Source: Fervidobacterium gondwanense DSM 13020 (lineage in GTDB: Bacteria; Thermotogota; Thermotogae; Thermotogales; Fervidobacteriaceae). From it: 64,000 nt of DNA. Shown in pieces: positions 37,941 through 46,148 of the stretch (position 1 is the stretch's first letter; the number at the start of each line of letters is the position of its first letter). The translations under genes and the position numbers were made by a program. The notes beneath the pieces are model-generated. The model was not told the origin of the DNA and did not search any database. It was given only the letters and a program-made list of their open reading frames with translations. The stretch lies in contig NZ_FRDJ01000004.1 of NCBI RefSeq assembly GCF_900143265.1, positions 1 through 64,000 of the forward strand, in the 5' to 3' direction.

Positions 37941-37995
37941 GCTATTCGCCTCCTTGAATTAATAAACTCATCGCGTCAATGAAAAGATTCGAGAA

Positions 37996-38304
37996 TCACT
38001 CTTTTTTAACTAAGTGTGAGGCAATTACTTTCTCGCTATCGATATCGTTTTGAATGTGATACTTCACTAAATCTTTCGCAACTTCCGGATCCATATTTCC
38101 ATAAAAGAATTTCTCACCTGTTTCTGTTTCAATCACAACTGTAGGTTTGTATTTGCAGATTCCATTACATTCAGCTTCTTTGACGGTAAATTGCTCTTGC
38201 AAATTTAGTCTTTCAATTTCTTCAGAAAACGCTCTGAATATTTCAAGTCCCCCATTATCCCTACAGCATCCTACAGTACAGACATGCACAGTAAACTTGC
38301 TCAT
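37996..38304 (-). CDS. Stand-alone [2Fe-2S] thioredoxin-like ferredoxin (1)
   Basis: 102 aa; ligands in VCTVGCCRDNGG (three Cys) and ECNGICKYKP. It ends with the family's KFFYGNMDPEVAKDLVKYHI pattern. Such proteins resemble the N-terminal domain of HydB and the C-terminal domain of HydA subunits, here encoded separately. It lies between a second ferredoxin and the HydB-like gene, so it is probably an extra electron carrier of the same complex. Confidence 0.85.
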   Translation of the reverse strand: MSKFTVHVCTVGCCRDNGGLEIFRAFSEEIERLNLQEQFTVKEAECNGICKYKPTVVIETETGEKFFYGNMDPEVAKDLVKYHIQNDIDSEKVIASHLVKKE

Positions 38305-38308
38305 CTTA

Positions 38309-38686
38309 TTAAACTTCTCCTCTTTTTACAACCAAATCTGAGACAACTTTTCCTTCAAGAATATGCGACTGAACGATTCTTCTTGCATTCTCTGGTGTTA
38401 CGTTACCATAAACTATTGGTTCTTGACCTTCGAGAGAGACTTCTATCGTTGGTTCAACTTCACAAAGTCCCATACAGCCAGACTGAACAACTGCTATGTC
38501 ATCAATCTTAAGCTCGTTCATGTATTCAACGATCGCTTTGAGAGTATCCTTTGCACCAGCTGCGATTCCACATGTACCCATTGCGACGACTATTTTTCCT
38601 CTTTTTCCTGCTTCTCTCATCTTTATGTTTTGCAGAGCCTGCTCTTTAATCTTCATTAATTCCTCTAAGCTTTTTACTTTACTCAT
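38309..38686 (-). CDS. Stand-alone [2Fe-2S] thioredoxin-like protein (2)
   Basis: 125 aa with VVAMGTCGIAAGAKDTL and QSGCMGLCEVEP, then PIVYGNVTPENARRIVQSHI. Only three cysteines sit at ligand positions; the fourth, usually just before the GT of the first motif, is Ala. The family commonly reads this way, and a different ligand may be used. Residues 1-30 are a helical extension (VKSLEELMKIKEQALQ). Its ATG overlaps the nuoE-like stop by 4 bases. Confidence 0.82.
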   Translation of the reverse strand: MSKVKSLEELMKIKEQALQNIKMREAGKRGKIVVAMGTCGIAAGAKDTLKAIVEYMNELKIDDIAVVQSGCMGLCEVEPTIEVSLEGQEPIVYGNVTPENARRIVQSHILEGKVVSDLVVKRGEV

Positions 38687-39177
38687 TGCGACCCACCCCT
38701 CCTGTAAGCAGCTATGATTTTGCTAACCATATCTGGCGTTACTTTACCATAGAAATCCTTTTCGCCAACAAGAACAACAGGAGCCATACTGCATGCTCCA
38801 AGGCATCTTACTGCATGTACAGAGAAAAGCCCATCCTCGGTTACTTCCTCAGCTTTTACACCGAGTTCTTCCAAAAATCTTTCCATAACCCTGTCTCCGC
38901 CTTTGACATAACAAGCGGTACCGAGACACACTTTAATTTGATTCTTTCCCTTTGGCTTAGTCGCAAAGAAGTTGTAGAACGTAACTACTCCATAAACTTC
39001 TGAAACTGGGAGGTTGAGCTTTTCAGCGATATGTTCCTGAACCTCTTGCGGTAACCAACCAAAGAGTTCTTGAGCCTTATGTAAGACTCCTATAAGTATA
39101 CCAGGTCTGTCCTTCACCTCTTCAATATAAGCATCAAGCTCCTCGTAAAGTTCCTTGTGGTGTTCACATACGGCCAC
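38683..39177 (-). CDS. NuoE/HydC-like [2Fe-2S] subunit (copy 1)
   Basis: First gene of the electron-transfer operon. [2Fe-2S] ligands in KVCLGTACYVKGG and VRCLGACSMAP; LHKAQELFGWLPQEVQEHIA is the NuoE helical part. I place the start at GTG 39177 (164 aa), 6 bases after GGAGGG. An upstream in-frame TTG (39219) is unlikely because a TATAAT element lies inside that extension. In bifurcating hydrogenases this subunit accepts electrons next to HydB. Confidence 0.88.
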   Translation of the reverse strand: MAVCEHHKELYEELDAYIEEVKDRPGILIGVLHKAQELFGWLPQEVQEHIAEKLNLPVSEVYGVVTFYNFFATKPKGKNQIKVCLGTACYVKGGDRVMERFLEELGVKAEEVTEDGLFSVHAVRCLGACSMAPVVLVGEKDFYGKVTPDMVSKIIAAYRRGGSQ

Positions 39178-39205
39178 ACACATCCCTCCTTCACACTTCG
39201 TGATT

Positions 39206-39211
39206 ATTATA
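39206..39211 (-). promoter_or_regulatory. -10 element for the NuoE/NuoF operon
   Basis: TATAAT on the minus strand, 29 bases before the GTG start at 39177, preceded by an AT-rich stretch. No good -35 hexamer is seen. Confidence 0.5.
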
Positions 39212-39322
39212 ACATACAAAAAAGAAATTTCACATGCTCAAATCTGAAGTAAATAATTGCTTTTAGGTGATTTATGCTATTTTTTTGCCTTTACCTTCTT
39301 TTTTCATAATTCAAGATATTTT

Positions 39323-40168
39323 TCACAAAGTTAATGAGAATAAAACAGTTGCAATTCCTATTATCTTTACAATGCTTATAGTCTCCCCAAGTGAAAGAAC
39401 AGCAAATAGCGTTGCAACAACAGGTTTTAGGAAAAATATTCTACTTGCCTGTGTAGCCCCAACAACTTCCATGGCTTTAAAGTATGTCACATAAGCCACA
39501 CCAGTGACTATCAATCCAAGATAAACTATTATACTCCATCCGCTAAAATTTATTGCTGTCGGGATTGTGAATTTTCTAAGCACTACGAGGATTAATATAT
39601 AAATCAGGCTCGAGCATAGTGACGAGTACGCCGTCACTGTCAAAGGTCCGTACTTTTTTGTGTATCGTCTCATTAGAACAGTGTAGAGTCCGAAAGTTAA
39701 TGCAGCTAAGATTCCATAAAATATGCCAATCCAGGAATCGCCACTTATCTTTCCTGCGCTGAATATCACAATTCCAACGAATCCCAAAACTATTCCTAAG
39801 TATTTCTTCCAATTGTATTTCTCGTTGAGCAAGATGACTGCGAAAAATGAAACAAAGATCGGATTGCTTGCCACAAGCGTTGCGGCAGTTGAGGCATTTG
39901 AATATTTTACAGCAAGTTGTAGTGAAGTCATTGAAATGATACTGTTTAGAGCACCAATCATCGTCAGAGGAAACAAATCTTTGTACTCTATATCTTTCTT
40001 CACAAATAACATCATGAAGAGTCCGCCTATCAGAAATCTAAAAGATGTCATAAAAAATGGATCAACTTTACCCATAAGCGGTTTTGAGATGACTTCTATG
40101 CTTGAAAAGGCTAATAGGGTTATTGTTAAATATATGTATGCAACAGCTTTGGCGTACTTCTTCTCCAT
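39323..40168 (-). CDS. EamA/DMT-superfamily permease
   Basis: Ten hydrophobic segments in 281 aa, in two repeats of five, as in the drug/metabolite transporter superfamily. The first repeat includes SSIEVISKPLMGKVDPFFMT and FLIGGLFMMLFV; VASNPIFVSFFAVILLNEK and PVVATLFAVLSLGE are the matching segments before the fifth helix of each half. Probably an exporter of small metabolites or amino acids; substrate unknown. It is the last gene of a minus-strand run and lies 16 bases after the cupin gene. Confidence 0.85.
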   Translation of the reverse strand: MEKKYAKAVAYIYLTITLLAFSSIEVISKPLMGKVDPFFMTSFRFLIGGLFMMLFVKKDIEYKDLFPLTMIGALNSIISMTSLQLAVKYSNASTAATLVASNPIFVSFFAVILLNEKYNWKKYLGIVLGFVGIVIFSAGKISGDSWIGIFYGILAALTFGLYTVLMRRYTKKYGPLTVTAYSSLCSSLIYILILVVLRKFTIPTAINFSGWSIIVYLGLIVTGVAYVTYFKAMEVVGATQASRIFFLKPVVATLFAVLSLGETISIVKIIGIATVLFSLTL

Positions 40169-40183
40169 AATATCACCATTGAT

Positions 40184-40447
40184 TCATCCAAAGTTGTAGT
40201 GTTTGCGTATATACTTTTTCACGTTCCAAGTACAAGATACGCCCGAATCAAATCGCACCATGTCCCCCGCTCCGAAAGATACTCTTGTACCGTCATCCAA
40301 TGTGACTTCAACTTCGCCTTCAATCACGTAAAATTGCTCCGGTTCATCGTAGTACCAATCAAAAACGCTTTCTTCTTTTTCCCATGTGGGCCATTTTTTG
40401 GCCTTCAATACCTCTTCCTCCGTTGGCTTCCACACTCTTACCTTCAT
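40184..40447 (-). CDS. Small cupin protein (cupin_3, DUF861-like)
   Basis: 87 aa single-domain cupin. The pattern FDWYYDEPEQFYVIEGEVEV then DDGTRVSFGAGDMVRFDSGV and CTWNVKKYIRKHYNF is that of the cupin_3 family (EutQ C-terminal and related). The usual metal residues are partly kept (E in PEQFYVIEG). Function unknown. ATG follows GGAGGGTGTATTT. Confidence 0.82.
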   Translation of the reverse strand: MKVRVWKPTEEEVLKAKKWPTWEKEESVFDWYYDEPEQFYVIEGEVEVTLDDGTRVSFGAGDMVRFDSGVSCTWNVKKYIRKHYNFG

Positions 40448-40470
40448 AAATACACCCTCCCTCCATTTCG

Positions 40471-41694
40471 TTACTCTACCGAAACTTCCAACACTTTCTC
40501 GGAATTGAATATCTTCGTTATAGCGTATATCAAAACGAATAACAGAACCGTATTTGTTATTATCATGACTACAAAATTCTGTATTTTAAATGTTTCCAAG
40601 AATATATCTTTTATCGTATATATGACGTTAAGTATGGGGTAAAGATAATTTATGACTCCCTTGCTACCTTCAGAGTTCATCGTCGATATTCCAACCAAGA
40701 GGACAATTATGTAAATAGGCGAAACAAAAGTGCCTGCTTCTTTCTGACTTCTCGCAAAGCTTCCAATTAAGACAATTATCGCAGAAGATAGCAGCGCCAA
40801 AGATAATATAGCAAACAGCATGTATAGGTAACCACTCAGACCAATTTCAGCAAGCGCAGATGTGAATGTGTTAACTCCTTCGCTACTTAAAAACGCTACC
40901 TGCACGTTGATTCCAATGATCAGACCTATCAAATTGAATATAGCCGACAAACCGGAAACGATCATCAGGTACATCACTTTTCCCAAGGCTATCGATGTGC
41001 GAGAAACTTGATTCACTAACAATATCGAAAGAGACCCTCTCTCTTTTTCGCCAGCTGTTATATCAAATCCAAGTCCCATAGCACCTGAAAACAGGAAAAT
41101 AACAAGAAAGTACGGTATTAATCCTGACATCATCATGATAATTTCGGCTTTCTCTTTCCCTTCTTCAGCCTTATCTTCGGCGCTCAGTCCGACGTGCTTT
41201 TCTTCTAAATTGACAAAATTCAATTTTGTAATATCGATCCCTTTATTCAAAAGCTCTTCATTTACTAATTTCTGATTAAAACTATATAGTGCGTTTCTAA
41301 CTTGACTGGCGATGTAGGAGCTCTTTTGCCTCTTTGGATTGTAAAGCACTGTGAACTTGTAAATACCTTGATCATAATTAGCTATTAACCCTATAGCTTC
41401 GTCATTTTCGAATATATATTTTTCATTGATTTTTCCAAATCTGAATTCGACATTACCTATGCTCTCTACCGCACTTAGCGCATCTTTAATTTCTTCCCTT
41501 GTCGAAGTTTCAACAATAACAACATATGAGGCTTTTTCTGTACGTTCTCGTTCAATTTTTGAAACGTATCCAATGATGCCAAATATTAACGCGTAAAATA
41601 CAAATGGCAGTAAAAACTGCGTGAGAGCACTTCTCCTGTCCTTAAAGAAGTTCTTCAATTCTTTTTTCATTATGATAAGCGAGTCTTTAAACAT
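40471..41694 (-). CDS. ABC-2 type exporter permease, NatB-like
   Basis: 407 aa. One N-terminal membrane segment (SALTQFLLPFVFYALIFGII), a large external domain of about 130 residues, then five or six segments towards the C-terminus with the ABC-2 signature region (AGEKERGSLSILLVNQVSRT). This is the layout of NatB/YhaP-type permeases. It overlaps the ATPase gene by 8 bases. Together they likely export an ion, peptide or drug; the sodium assignment rests on the family name only. Confidence 0.82.
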   Translation of the reverse strand: MFKDSLIIMKKELKNFFKDRRSALTQFLLPFVFYALIFGIIGYVSKIERERTEKASYVVIVETSTREEIKDALSAVESIGNVEFRFGKINEKYIFENDEAIGLIANYDQGIYKFTVLYNPKRQKSSYIASQVRNALYSFNQKLVNEELLNKGIDITKLNFVNLEEKHVGLSAEDKAEEGKEKAEIIMMMSGLIPYFLVIFLFSGAMGLGFDITAGEKERGSLSILLVNQVSRTSIALGKVMYLMIVSGLSAIFNLIGLIIGINVQVAFLSSEGVNTFTSALAEIGLSGYLYMLFAILSLALLSSAIIVLIGSFARSQKEAGTFVSPIYIIVLLVGISTMNSEGSKGVINYLYPILNVIYTIKDIFLETFKIQNFVVMIITNTVLLFVLIYAITKIFNSEKVLEVSVE

Positions 41695-42439
41695 TTCTCG
41701 TCACCCCTAATGAGTTAGCGTATTTGAAAAAGACTTCCTCCAAATCTTCACTCTCATTTTTCTTCAGAATCTCATCTGTGCTTCCATTTTCCACGAGTTG
41801 CCCGTTAAAAATTAGTCCCACTTTATCGCACAGCTTCTCCGCAACGGACATAATGTGTGTTGATATGATTATGGTTTTTCCCTTGTTTTTCATTTCTTTC
41901 AAAAAGTCTGTGACCACCTTTGCGGCAAATACGTCTAAACCATTGGTAGGCTCATCAAATATTATTACTTGCGGGTCGTGTATTAGACTAATAGCAATTG
42001 AAAGTTTTTGCTTCATTCCACTCGAAAGCTTGTTAGGAGGTCTATCTATAAAATCTTCTAAAGCCAACATCTCTGAGAGTATATTAATTCTATCTTTTAT
42101 TTTCTCATCAGGCATCTTGTTCAGCCGTCCAAAAAATGTTAAGAGCTCTCTGCCTGTGAGATTACCGGCAACTTTCATATCGCTCGTCAAAAAGCCTATA
42201 ATTCCTCGTACTCTTTCTGGTTCCTTCAAAGTACTAATGCCTTTTACAAAGACTTCCCCGCTATCCTGCTTCATCAATGTCGATATTATACGTAAAGTTG
42301 TCGTTTTGCCTGCACCATTAGGTCCAAGCAATCCAAATATCTCGCCTTCGTGGCATTCGAAAGAGACGTTTTTAACAGCCTCGATTACGCCCTTCTTTTT
42401 GGTTTTAAAAGACTTGCTGATATTGATAACTTCTAGCAT
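41687..42439 (-). CDS. ABC transporter ATP-binding protein, NatA-like
   Basis: Complete ABC ATPase: Walker A GPNGAGKTT, signature KLSSGMKQKLSIA, Walker B VIIFDEPTNGLD and switch His in ISTHIMS. All catalytic residues are present, unlike the ATPase at 10.7-11.4 kb. ATG 42439 is chosen over 42454 because GAGGGG lies 7 bases before it. Pairs with the NatB-like permease. Confidence 0.9.
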   Translation of the reverse strand: MLEVINISKSFKTKKKGVIEAVKNVSFECHEGEIFGLLGPNGAGKTTTLRIISTLMKQDSGEVFVKGISTLKEPERVRGIIGFLTSDMKVAGNLTGRELLTFFGRLNKMPDEKIKDRINILSEMLALEDFIDRPPNKLSSGMKQKLSIAISLIHDPQVIIFDEPTNGLDVFAAKVVTDFLKEMKNKGKTIIISTHIMSVAEKLCDKVGLIFNGQLVENGSTDEILKKNESEDLEEVFFKYANSLGVTRNV

Positions 42440-42550
42440 ATAATCGCCCCTCACGCTTCAAAAAGCTTGTTAATTTATTCACTACAAACGTATTTTAGCA
42501 TATGCGGCCTTTATAGTCTACATATATTCACTATGAACATAATGCTTTGC

Positions 42551-42579
42551 TTGACAAGAGAAGCCGCGAAATTTATAAT
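42551..42579 (+). promoter_or_regulatory. Consensus sigma-A promoter for pcp
   Basis: TTGACA at 42551-42556 and TATAAT at 42574-42579 are separated by exactly 17 bases; the pcp ATG is 32 bases further on. This is the best promoter match seen in the window. Confidence 0.85.
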
Positions 42580-42611
42580 GTTTCAAAGATTTTGATGAGG
42601 AGGTTTTTCTA

Positions 42612-43232
42612 ATGCTCAAGATTTTGCTTACTGGTTTTGAGGCATTCGGTGGGGAAAAAATAAATCCGAGTGGAAAAATTGTTAAGGAGCTGTCAAGGAC
42701 AAGATTCGAAGGGATCAATTTAATATGCAAAATTCTTCCAGTAAGTTATGAAAAAAGCATTGCTATGCTACAAGATTATTATTCGAAAGAACAATTTGAC
42801 GTGGCTCTACACGTAGGGCAGGCTGGCGGAAGTACTGCTATCACAATTGAAAGGCTGGCAGTAAACATACTGGATTCGAACCAGCCAGACAACGAAAATG
42901 TCATAAAATCTGACTGCCAAATAATCGAGAACGGTACGGATGCTTATATGACCGATTTAAAAGTTAAAGAGATTGTCTCTTTGCTTAAGAAAAATAAAAT
43001 CCCTACACAACTGTCGTATACAGCTGGTCAGTACATCTGTAATGAGGTCTATTATTACTCTTTACATAATTCAAGAGTTTATCAAAACCCGAAACATGCC
43101 CTTTTTGTTCATATACCATTTCTACCAGAGCAGGTTAGCGAAAAGGAAACAAAACCTGTCGCATCGATGGACCTTCGCTTGGGAAGAAAGGCTATAAAAC
43201 TGATTATAGAAAACATAGAAAAGTTTATTTGA
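42612..43232 (+). CDS. pcp: Pyroglutamyl-peptidase I (pyrrolidone-carboxylate peptidase)
   Basis: Cysteine peptidase (C15) that removes N-terminal pyroglutamate. Family motifs are LLTGFEAFGGEKINPSG at the start, catalytic Glu around GQAGGSTAITIER, catalytic Cys in SYTAGQYICNEVYYY and His in ALFVHIPFLPEQ. Length 206 aa. ATG follows GAGGAGG. Monocistronic with its own promoter and convergent with the phosphatase gene, whose stop it overlaps by 8 bases. Confidence 0.93.
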   Translation: MLKILLTGFEAFGGEKINPSGKIVKELSRTRFEGINLICKILPVSYEKSIAMLQDYYSKEQFDVALHVGQAGGSTAITIERLAVNILDSNQPDNENVIKSDCQIIENGTDAYMTDLKVKEIVSLLKKNKIPTQLSYTAGQYICNEVYYYSLHNSRVYQNPKHALFVHIPFLPEQVSEKETKPVASMDLRLGRKAIKLIIENIEKFI

Positions 43233-44586
43233 ACAATTTTATAACGTCCACATCGTTGAATGTCAAAGTAATGCTCATCGGTATCTTTCGAAGTATCCAG
43301 CCCGTTTCGATATTTCTCGAAATTATAGAATAGTATTTTTCGTGTTCATTAACCATAAGTGCGTACTCGTCAGAGCGCGCATTTTTTATTAGTTCTTCTA
43401 AAAGCGTATATATTGCACCGCTCTGAAAAACGCATTCTGACTTTTTAAAAGTGTTGTCCGCATAACACGAGCTCTTACTTCTTCCAAAGCATAAGACAGA
43501 ATAATCATCCGGAAAGTTTCCATACTTTCTTAACACCACCGATGCTACATAATAAGGTAGTGCTTCTGGAGAAACTCCAGAAATTTCTTGGTTAAGGAAT
43601 TTTGTCAGCAACTCCATAGCGGAAGAATTCGGGTAATAACGTTCAAATATTGAATACAATCCGTCGGAATATGCCATGTAAGTTATATTCTCATCAATGA
43701 CAAATGTGCCACAATCCTCTTCAGAATAAGAATAATCAAGTAAACCGATGGGGAATATCGATTTCATATCAAGAATTGAAAAGTGGCTTCCGTCATATGT
43801 GATCAAAGAAGGATGACCGCAATTCAGATATTCGATACTGTCTTGTTCAATCTTCATAAAAAGACCTGTTACGTAATTACGTCCCAAAACATTCTTAATA
43901 TTCTCCGCCATTTCATTTACTATTTCATGTATTCTGCCGCTCTTTTGAGCCGCTGCCCTAAAAAGCGATTTGACTGCTGAACACAGAAGCGCAGATTGAA
44001 TTCCGTGGCCCGATATGTCAGCCACATATATATAAACAGCTTCTCCAACTTCAAAATAATCGAACATATCTCCACCTACAATTTGAGAAGGAATATAACG
44101 TGATGTAAACCATACATTATTCTTTAAATCAAATGTATTGGGTAACATTAACTTTTGGAGCTGCGTAGAGAGTTCCAGACTTTCTTTGAGTTCTTTGTAC
44201 AAGTTTTCAATCCGTTCCCTATTCTTCTTTAATTCGACATGCAGTGCGATTTTTGAAATAGCCTCAACATCTATTATTGGCAGTTCGATGTAGTCTGAAA
44301 TACCAATTTGGTACAACTCAAGAAGAGTTACATAATCCTTCTGATTAAGAAGAACTATTATAGGTATGTCTTTATACTCGCTGCGTGTTCTAAACCAGCG
44401 CACGTATTCTTGTGTAATCTTGGAGAACTTGTTGAATATAAGAACAGCTTGGACGTTGTTTTGTTCCGAAAACTCCGAAATGGAATTGATAAGTGTGACA
44501 TTGTATCCGACAAATTCTAATATTTGAAAAAGTTCTTCTACATTGCTCTCATCATATGTTATTATAACTATTTTGTCTCCGCTCAT
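43225..44586 (-). CDS. PP2C (SpoIIE/RsbU-type) phosphatase with pseudo-receiver domain
   Basis: Residues 1-120 have the fold pattern of a response-regulator receiver (KIVIITYDESNVEELFQIL, DIPIIVLLNQKD, GISDYIELPI), but the phospho-acceptor position reads FNKFS and the acidic pair is only partly kept, so it is probably not phosphorylated. A coiled-coil linker (ERIENLYKELKESLELSTQL) leads to a PP2C domain with GGDMFDYFE, ADISGHGIQSALL, YSDGLY and DDYSVL, which carry the metal aspartates. The last about 70 residues are unassigned. ATG 44586 follows AAAGAGGTG. It probably dephosphorylates an anti-anti-sigma-type target, unknown here. Confidence 0.85.
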   Translation of the reverse strand: MSGDKIVIITYDESNVEELFQILEFVGYNVTLINSISEFSEQNNVQAVLIFNKFSKITQEYVRWFRTRSEYKDIPIIVLLNQKDYVTLLELYQIGISDYIELPIIDVEAISKIALHVELKKNRERIENLYKELKESLELSTQLQKLMLPNTFDLKNNVWFTSRYIPSQIVGGDMFDYFEVGEAVYIYVADISGHGIQSALLCSAVKSLFRAAAQKSGRIHEIVNEMAENIKNVLGRNYVTGLFMKIEQDSIEYLNCGHPSLITYDGSHFSILDMKSIFPIGLLDYSYSEEDCGTFVIDENITYMAYSDGLYSIFERYYPNSSAMELLTKFLNQEISGVSPEALPYYVASVVLRKYGNFPDDYSVLCFGRSKSSCYADNTFKKSECVFQSGAIYTLLEELIKNARSDEYALMVNEHEKYYSIISRNIETGWILRKIPMSITLTFNDVDVIKLFK

Positions 44587-44632
44587 AAAAAAGACACCTC
44601 TTTCTTCCATTTCTCCTTTTTTATTATACAAT

Positions 44633-44638
44633 ATAGTT
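44633..44638 (-). promoter_or_regulatory. -10 element upstream of the PP2C phosphatase gene
   Basis: TATAAT on the minus strand, 47 bases before ATG 44586, with TTGAAA 19 bases upstream (TTGACT also nearby, too close). Shared intergenic region with the divergent GH4 gene. Confidence 0.45.
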
Positions 44639-44691
44639 AGTCAAAAATTTCAACATAATTGAATATCACCACAGCAAAAGGAGGGATAGGG

Positions 44692-46098
44692 ATGAAGAAC
44701 CTGAAAATAGGTATCATAGGTGCAGGAAGTGCTGTTTTTTCAATAAGGATTATCTCAGATCTGTGCAAGATTCAAGAGTTGTCCGGAACACATGTTGTCT
44801 TAATGGACGTTGACAAGAAGAGGTTGGAAAATGTCTTGATCTTAGCTAAGGAACTTACGAACTTCTTCAACGCAAGAATAACTTTCAGTACTGTCGAAAC
44901 CATTAAAGAAACAGTGGAAGGGGCAGATTTTGTAATCAATACGGCGATGGCTGGTGGGCACAACTATCTAGAACTTGTCAGAGCAATTGGTGAAAAATAT
45001 GGATATTACAGAGGTGTCGATGCCCAAAATTTCAATTTCGTTTCCGATTATTTGAATTTGACAAATTGGAATCAGTTCGCACTCTTTCTGAAGATTGCCA
45101 AAACTATTGAGAGGTTATCTCCAAATGCTTGGTATCTACAAGCAGCCAACCCAGTTTTCGAAGGCACGACTCTTGTTTCAAATGAAGTAGGCATTAAGAT
45201 GGTTGGTTTTTGTCATGGACATCACGCTGTGGAAACTATAGCACAAACGATAGGCGAAAAACAGTACGAATGGCAGGTTGGTGGGGTTAATCACGGCATC
45301 TGGCTTACGAAATTTGTTGATAAGGATGGTAAAGACCTCTACCAGAAACTCAATGAACATATGAAAAAAGTTCAATACGAAGAATTCAAGCCTTCTGATC
45401 CTTTTGACGACCAACTCTCACCTGTAGCATGGGAAATGTATAAATTCTACGGTCTATTTCCAGTAGGCGATACTGTCAGGAACTCCACGTGGAAATATCA
45501 CAGAGACCTGCAAACAAAAATCAAGTGGTATGGCGCTCCATGGGGAGGTGCAGATTCGGAAATCGGTTGGAAATGGTATGTAGAACAGCTCAACGGAGCT
45601 GTCCACATGATAGATACTTTTGTAAAATTGGTCACAGGTGGTCAAAAATTAACTGCTCTCAAAACTGGGACACCGTTAGATGAATACTTAGATGAGATTC
45701 TCAGTGAAGAAAAACTGAGTGGTGAACAACACGTGCCATTTATAAACAGCGTCGTGAATAAGAAATGTGATAGGTTTGTTGTTAACGTTTTGAACAAAGG
45801 AAAAATCAAGGATTTAGATTATGATATAGCTGTTGAAATCTGCGCCAATGTATGCGGTGAGAACATAGAATTTGAGGAGACAAAACTATCCGAAAGAGTA
45901 GTAAATTGGTATCTGAAACCGAGAATTCTGCTCGCCAAACAGGCGCTTGAGGCATTTAAAACCCAAGATGTTAAACTCATAGCCGATATACTTGAGAGAG
46001 ATCCGAGAACGAAAAGCTCGGAACAGATAGAAAAATTGATAGGGGAGCTGTACCCAGTAGTTATTAGTAAAATGAAGGAGATAGAATCTCAACAGTAG
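44692..46098 (+). CDS. Glycoside hydrolase family 4 (probably alpha-glucuronidase type)
   Basis: NAD- and Mn-dependent GH4 enzyme. The N-terminal Rossmann motif is KIGIIGAGSAVFS; the metal Cys lies in GFCHGHHAV and the metal His in VGGVNHGIW. GH4 members are sorted by the four residues after this Cys: CHGx is linked to alpha-glucuronidases, CHEV to alpha-glucosidases and CHSV to alpha-galactosidases, so CHGH points to a uronic-acid substrate. ATG 44692 is preferred because GGAGGGATAGGG precedes it and the fold begins there (468 aa). Single gene, closed by a terminator. Confidence 0.88.
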   Translation: MKNLKIGIIGAGSAVFSIRIISDLCKIQELSGTHVVLMDVDKKRLENVLILAKELTNFFNARITFSTVETIKETVEGADFVINTAMAGGHNYLELVRAIGEKYGYYRGVDAQNFNFVSDYLNLTNWNQFALFLKIAKTIERLSPNAWYLQAANPVFEGTTLVSNEVGIKMVGFCHGHHAVETIAQTIGEKQYEWQVGGVNHGIWLTKFVDKDGKDLYQKLNEHMKKVQYEEFKPSDPFDDQLSPVAWEMYKFYGLFPVGDTVRNSTWKYHRDLQTKIKWYGAPWGGADSEIGWKWYVEQLNGAVHMIDTFVKLVTGGQKLTALKTGTPLDEYLDEILSEEKLSGEQHVPFINSVVNKKCDRFVVNVLNKGKIKDLDYDIAVEICANVCGENIEFEETKLSERVVNWYLKPRILLAKQALEAFKTQDVKLIADILERDPRTKSSEQIEKLIGELYPVVISKMKEIESQQ

Positions 46099-46112
46099 GA
46101 CATGTTAGAAAG

Positions 46113-46143
46113 AACCCCTGAGTGATTTAATAGCTCAGGGGTT
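46113..46143. terminator. Bidirectional rho-independent terminator between the GH4 gene and recN
   Basis: A 10-bp perfect stem AACCCCTGAG/CTCAGGGGTT with an 11-base loop lies between convergent genes; ATTATTTATT follows on the plus side and the minus side reads into TTCTTTC. Confidence 0.85.
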
Positions 46144-46148
46144 ATTAT

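Noticed and set aside
33912-39219. A possible HydA ([FeFe]-hydrogenase catalytic) gene hidden in the cluster
   Set aside because: No frame in this region has the H-cluster cysteine motifs; all frames are accounted for by NuoE, NuoF and ferredoxin-like proteins.
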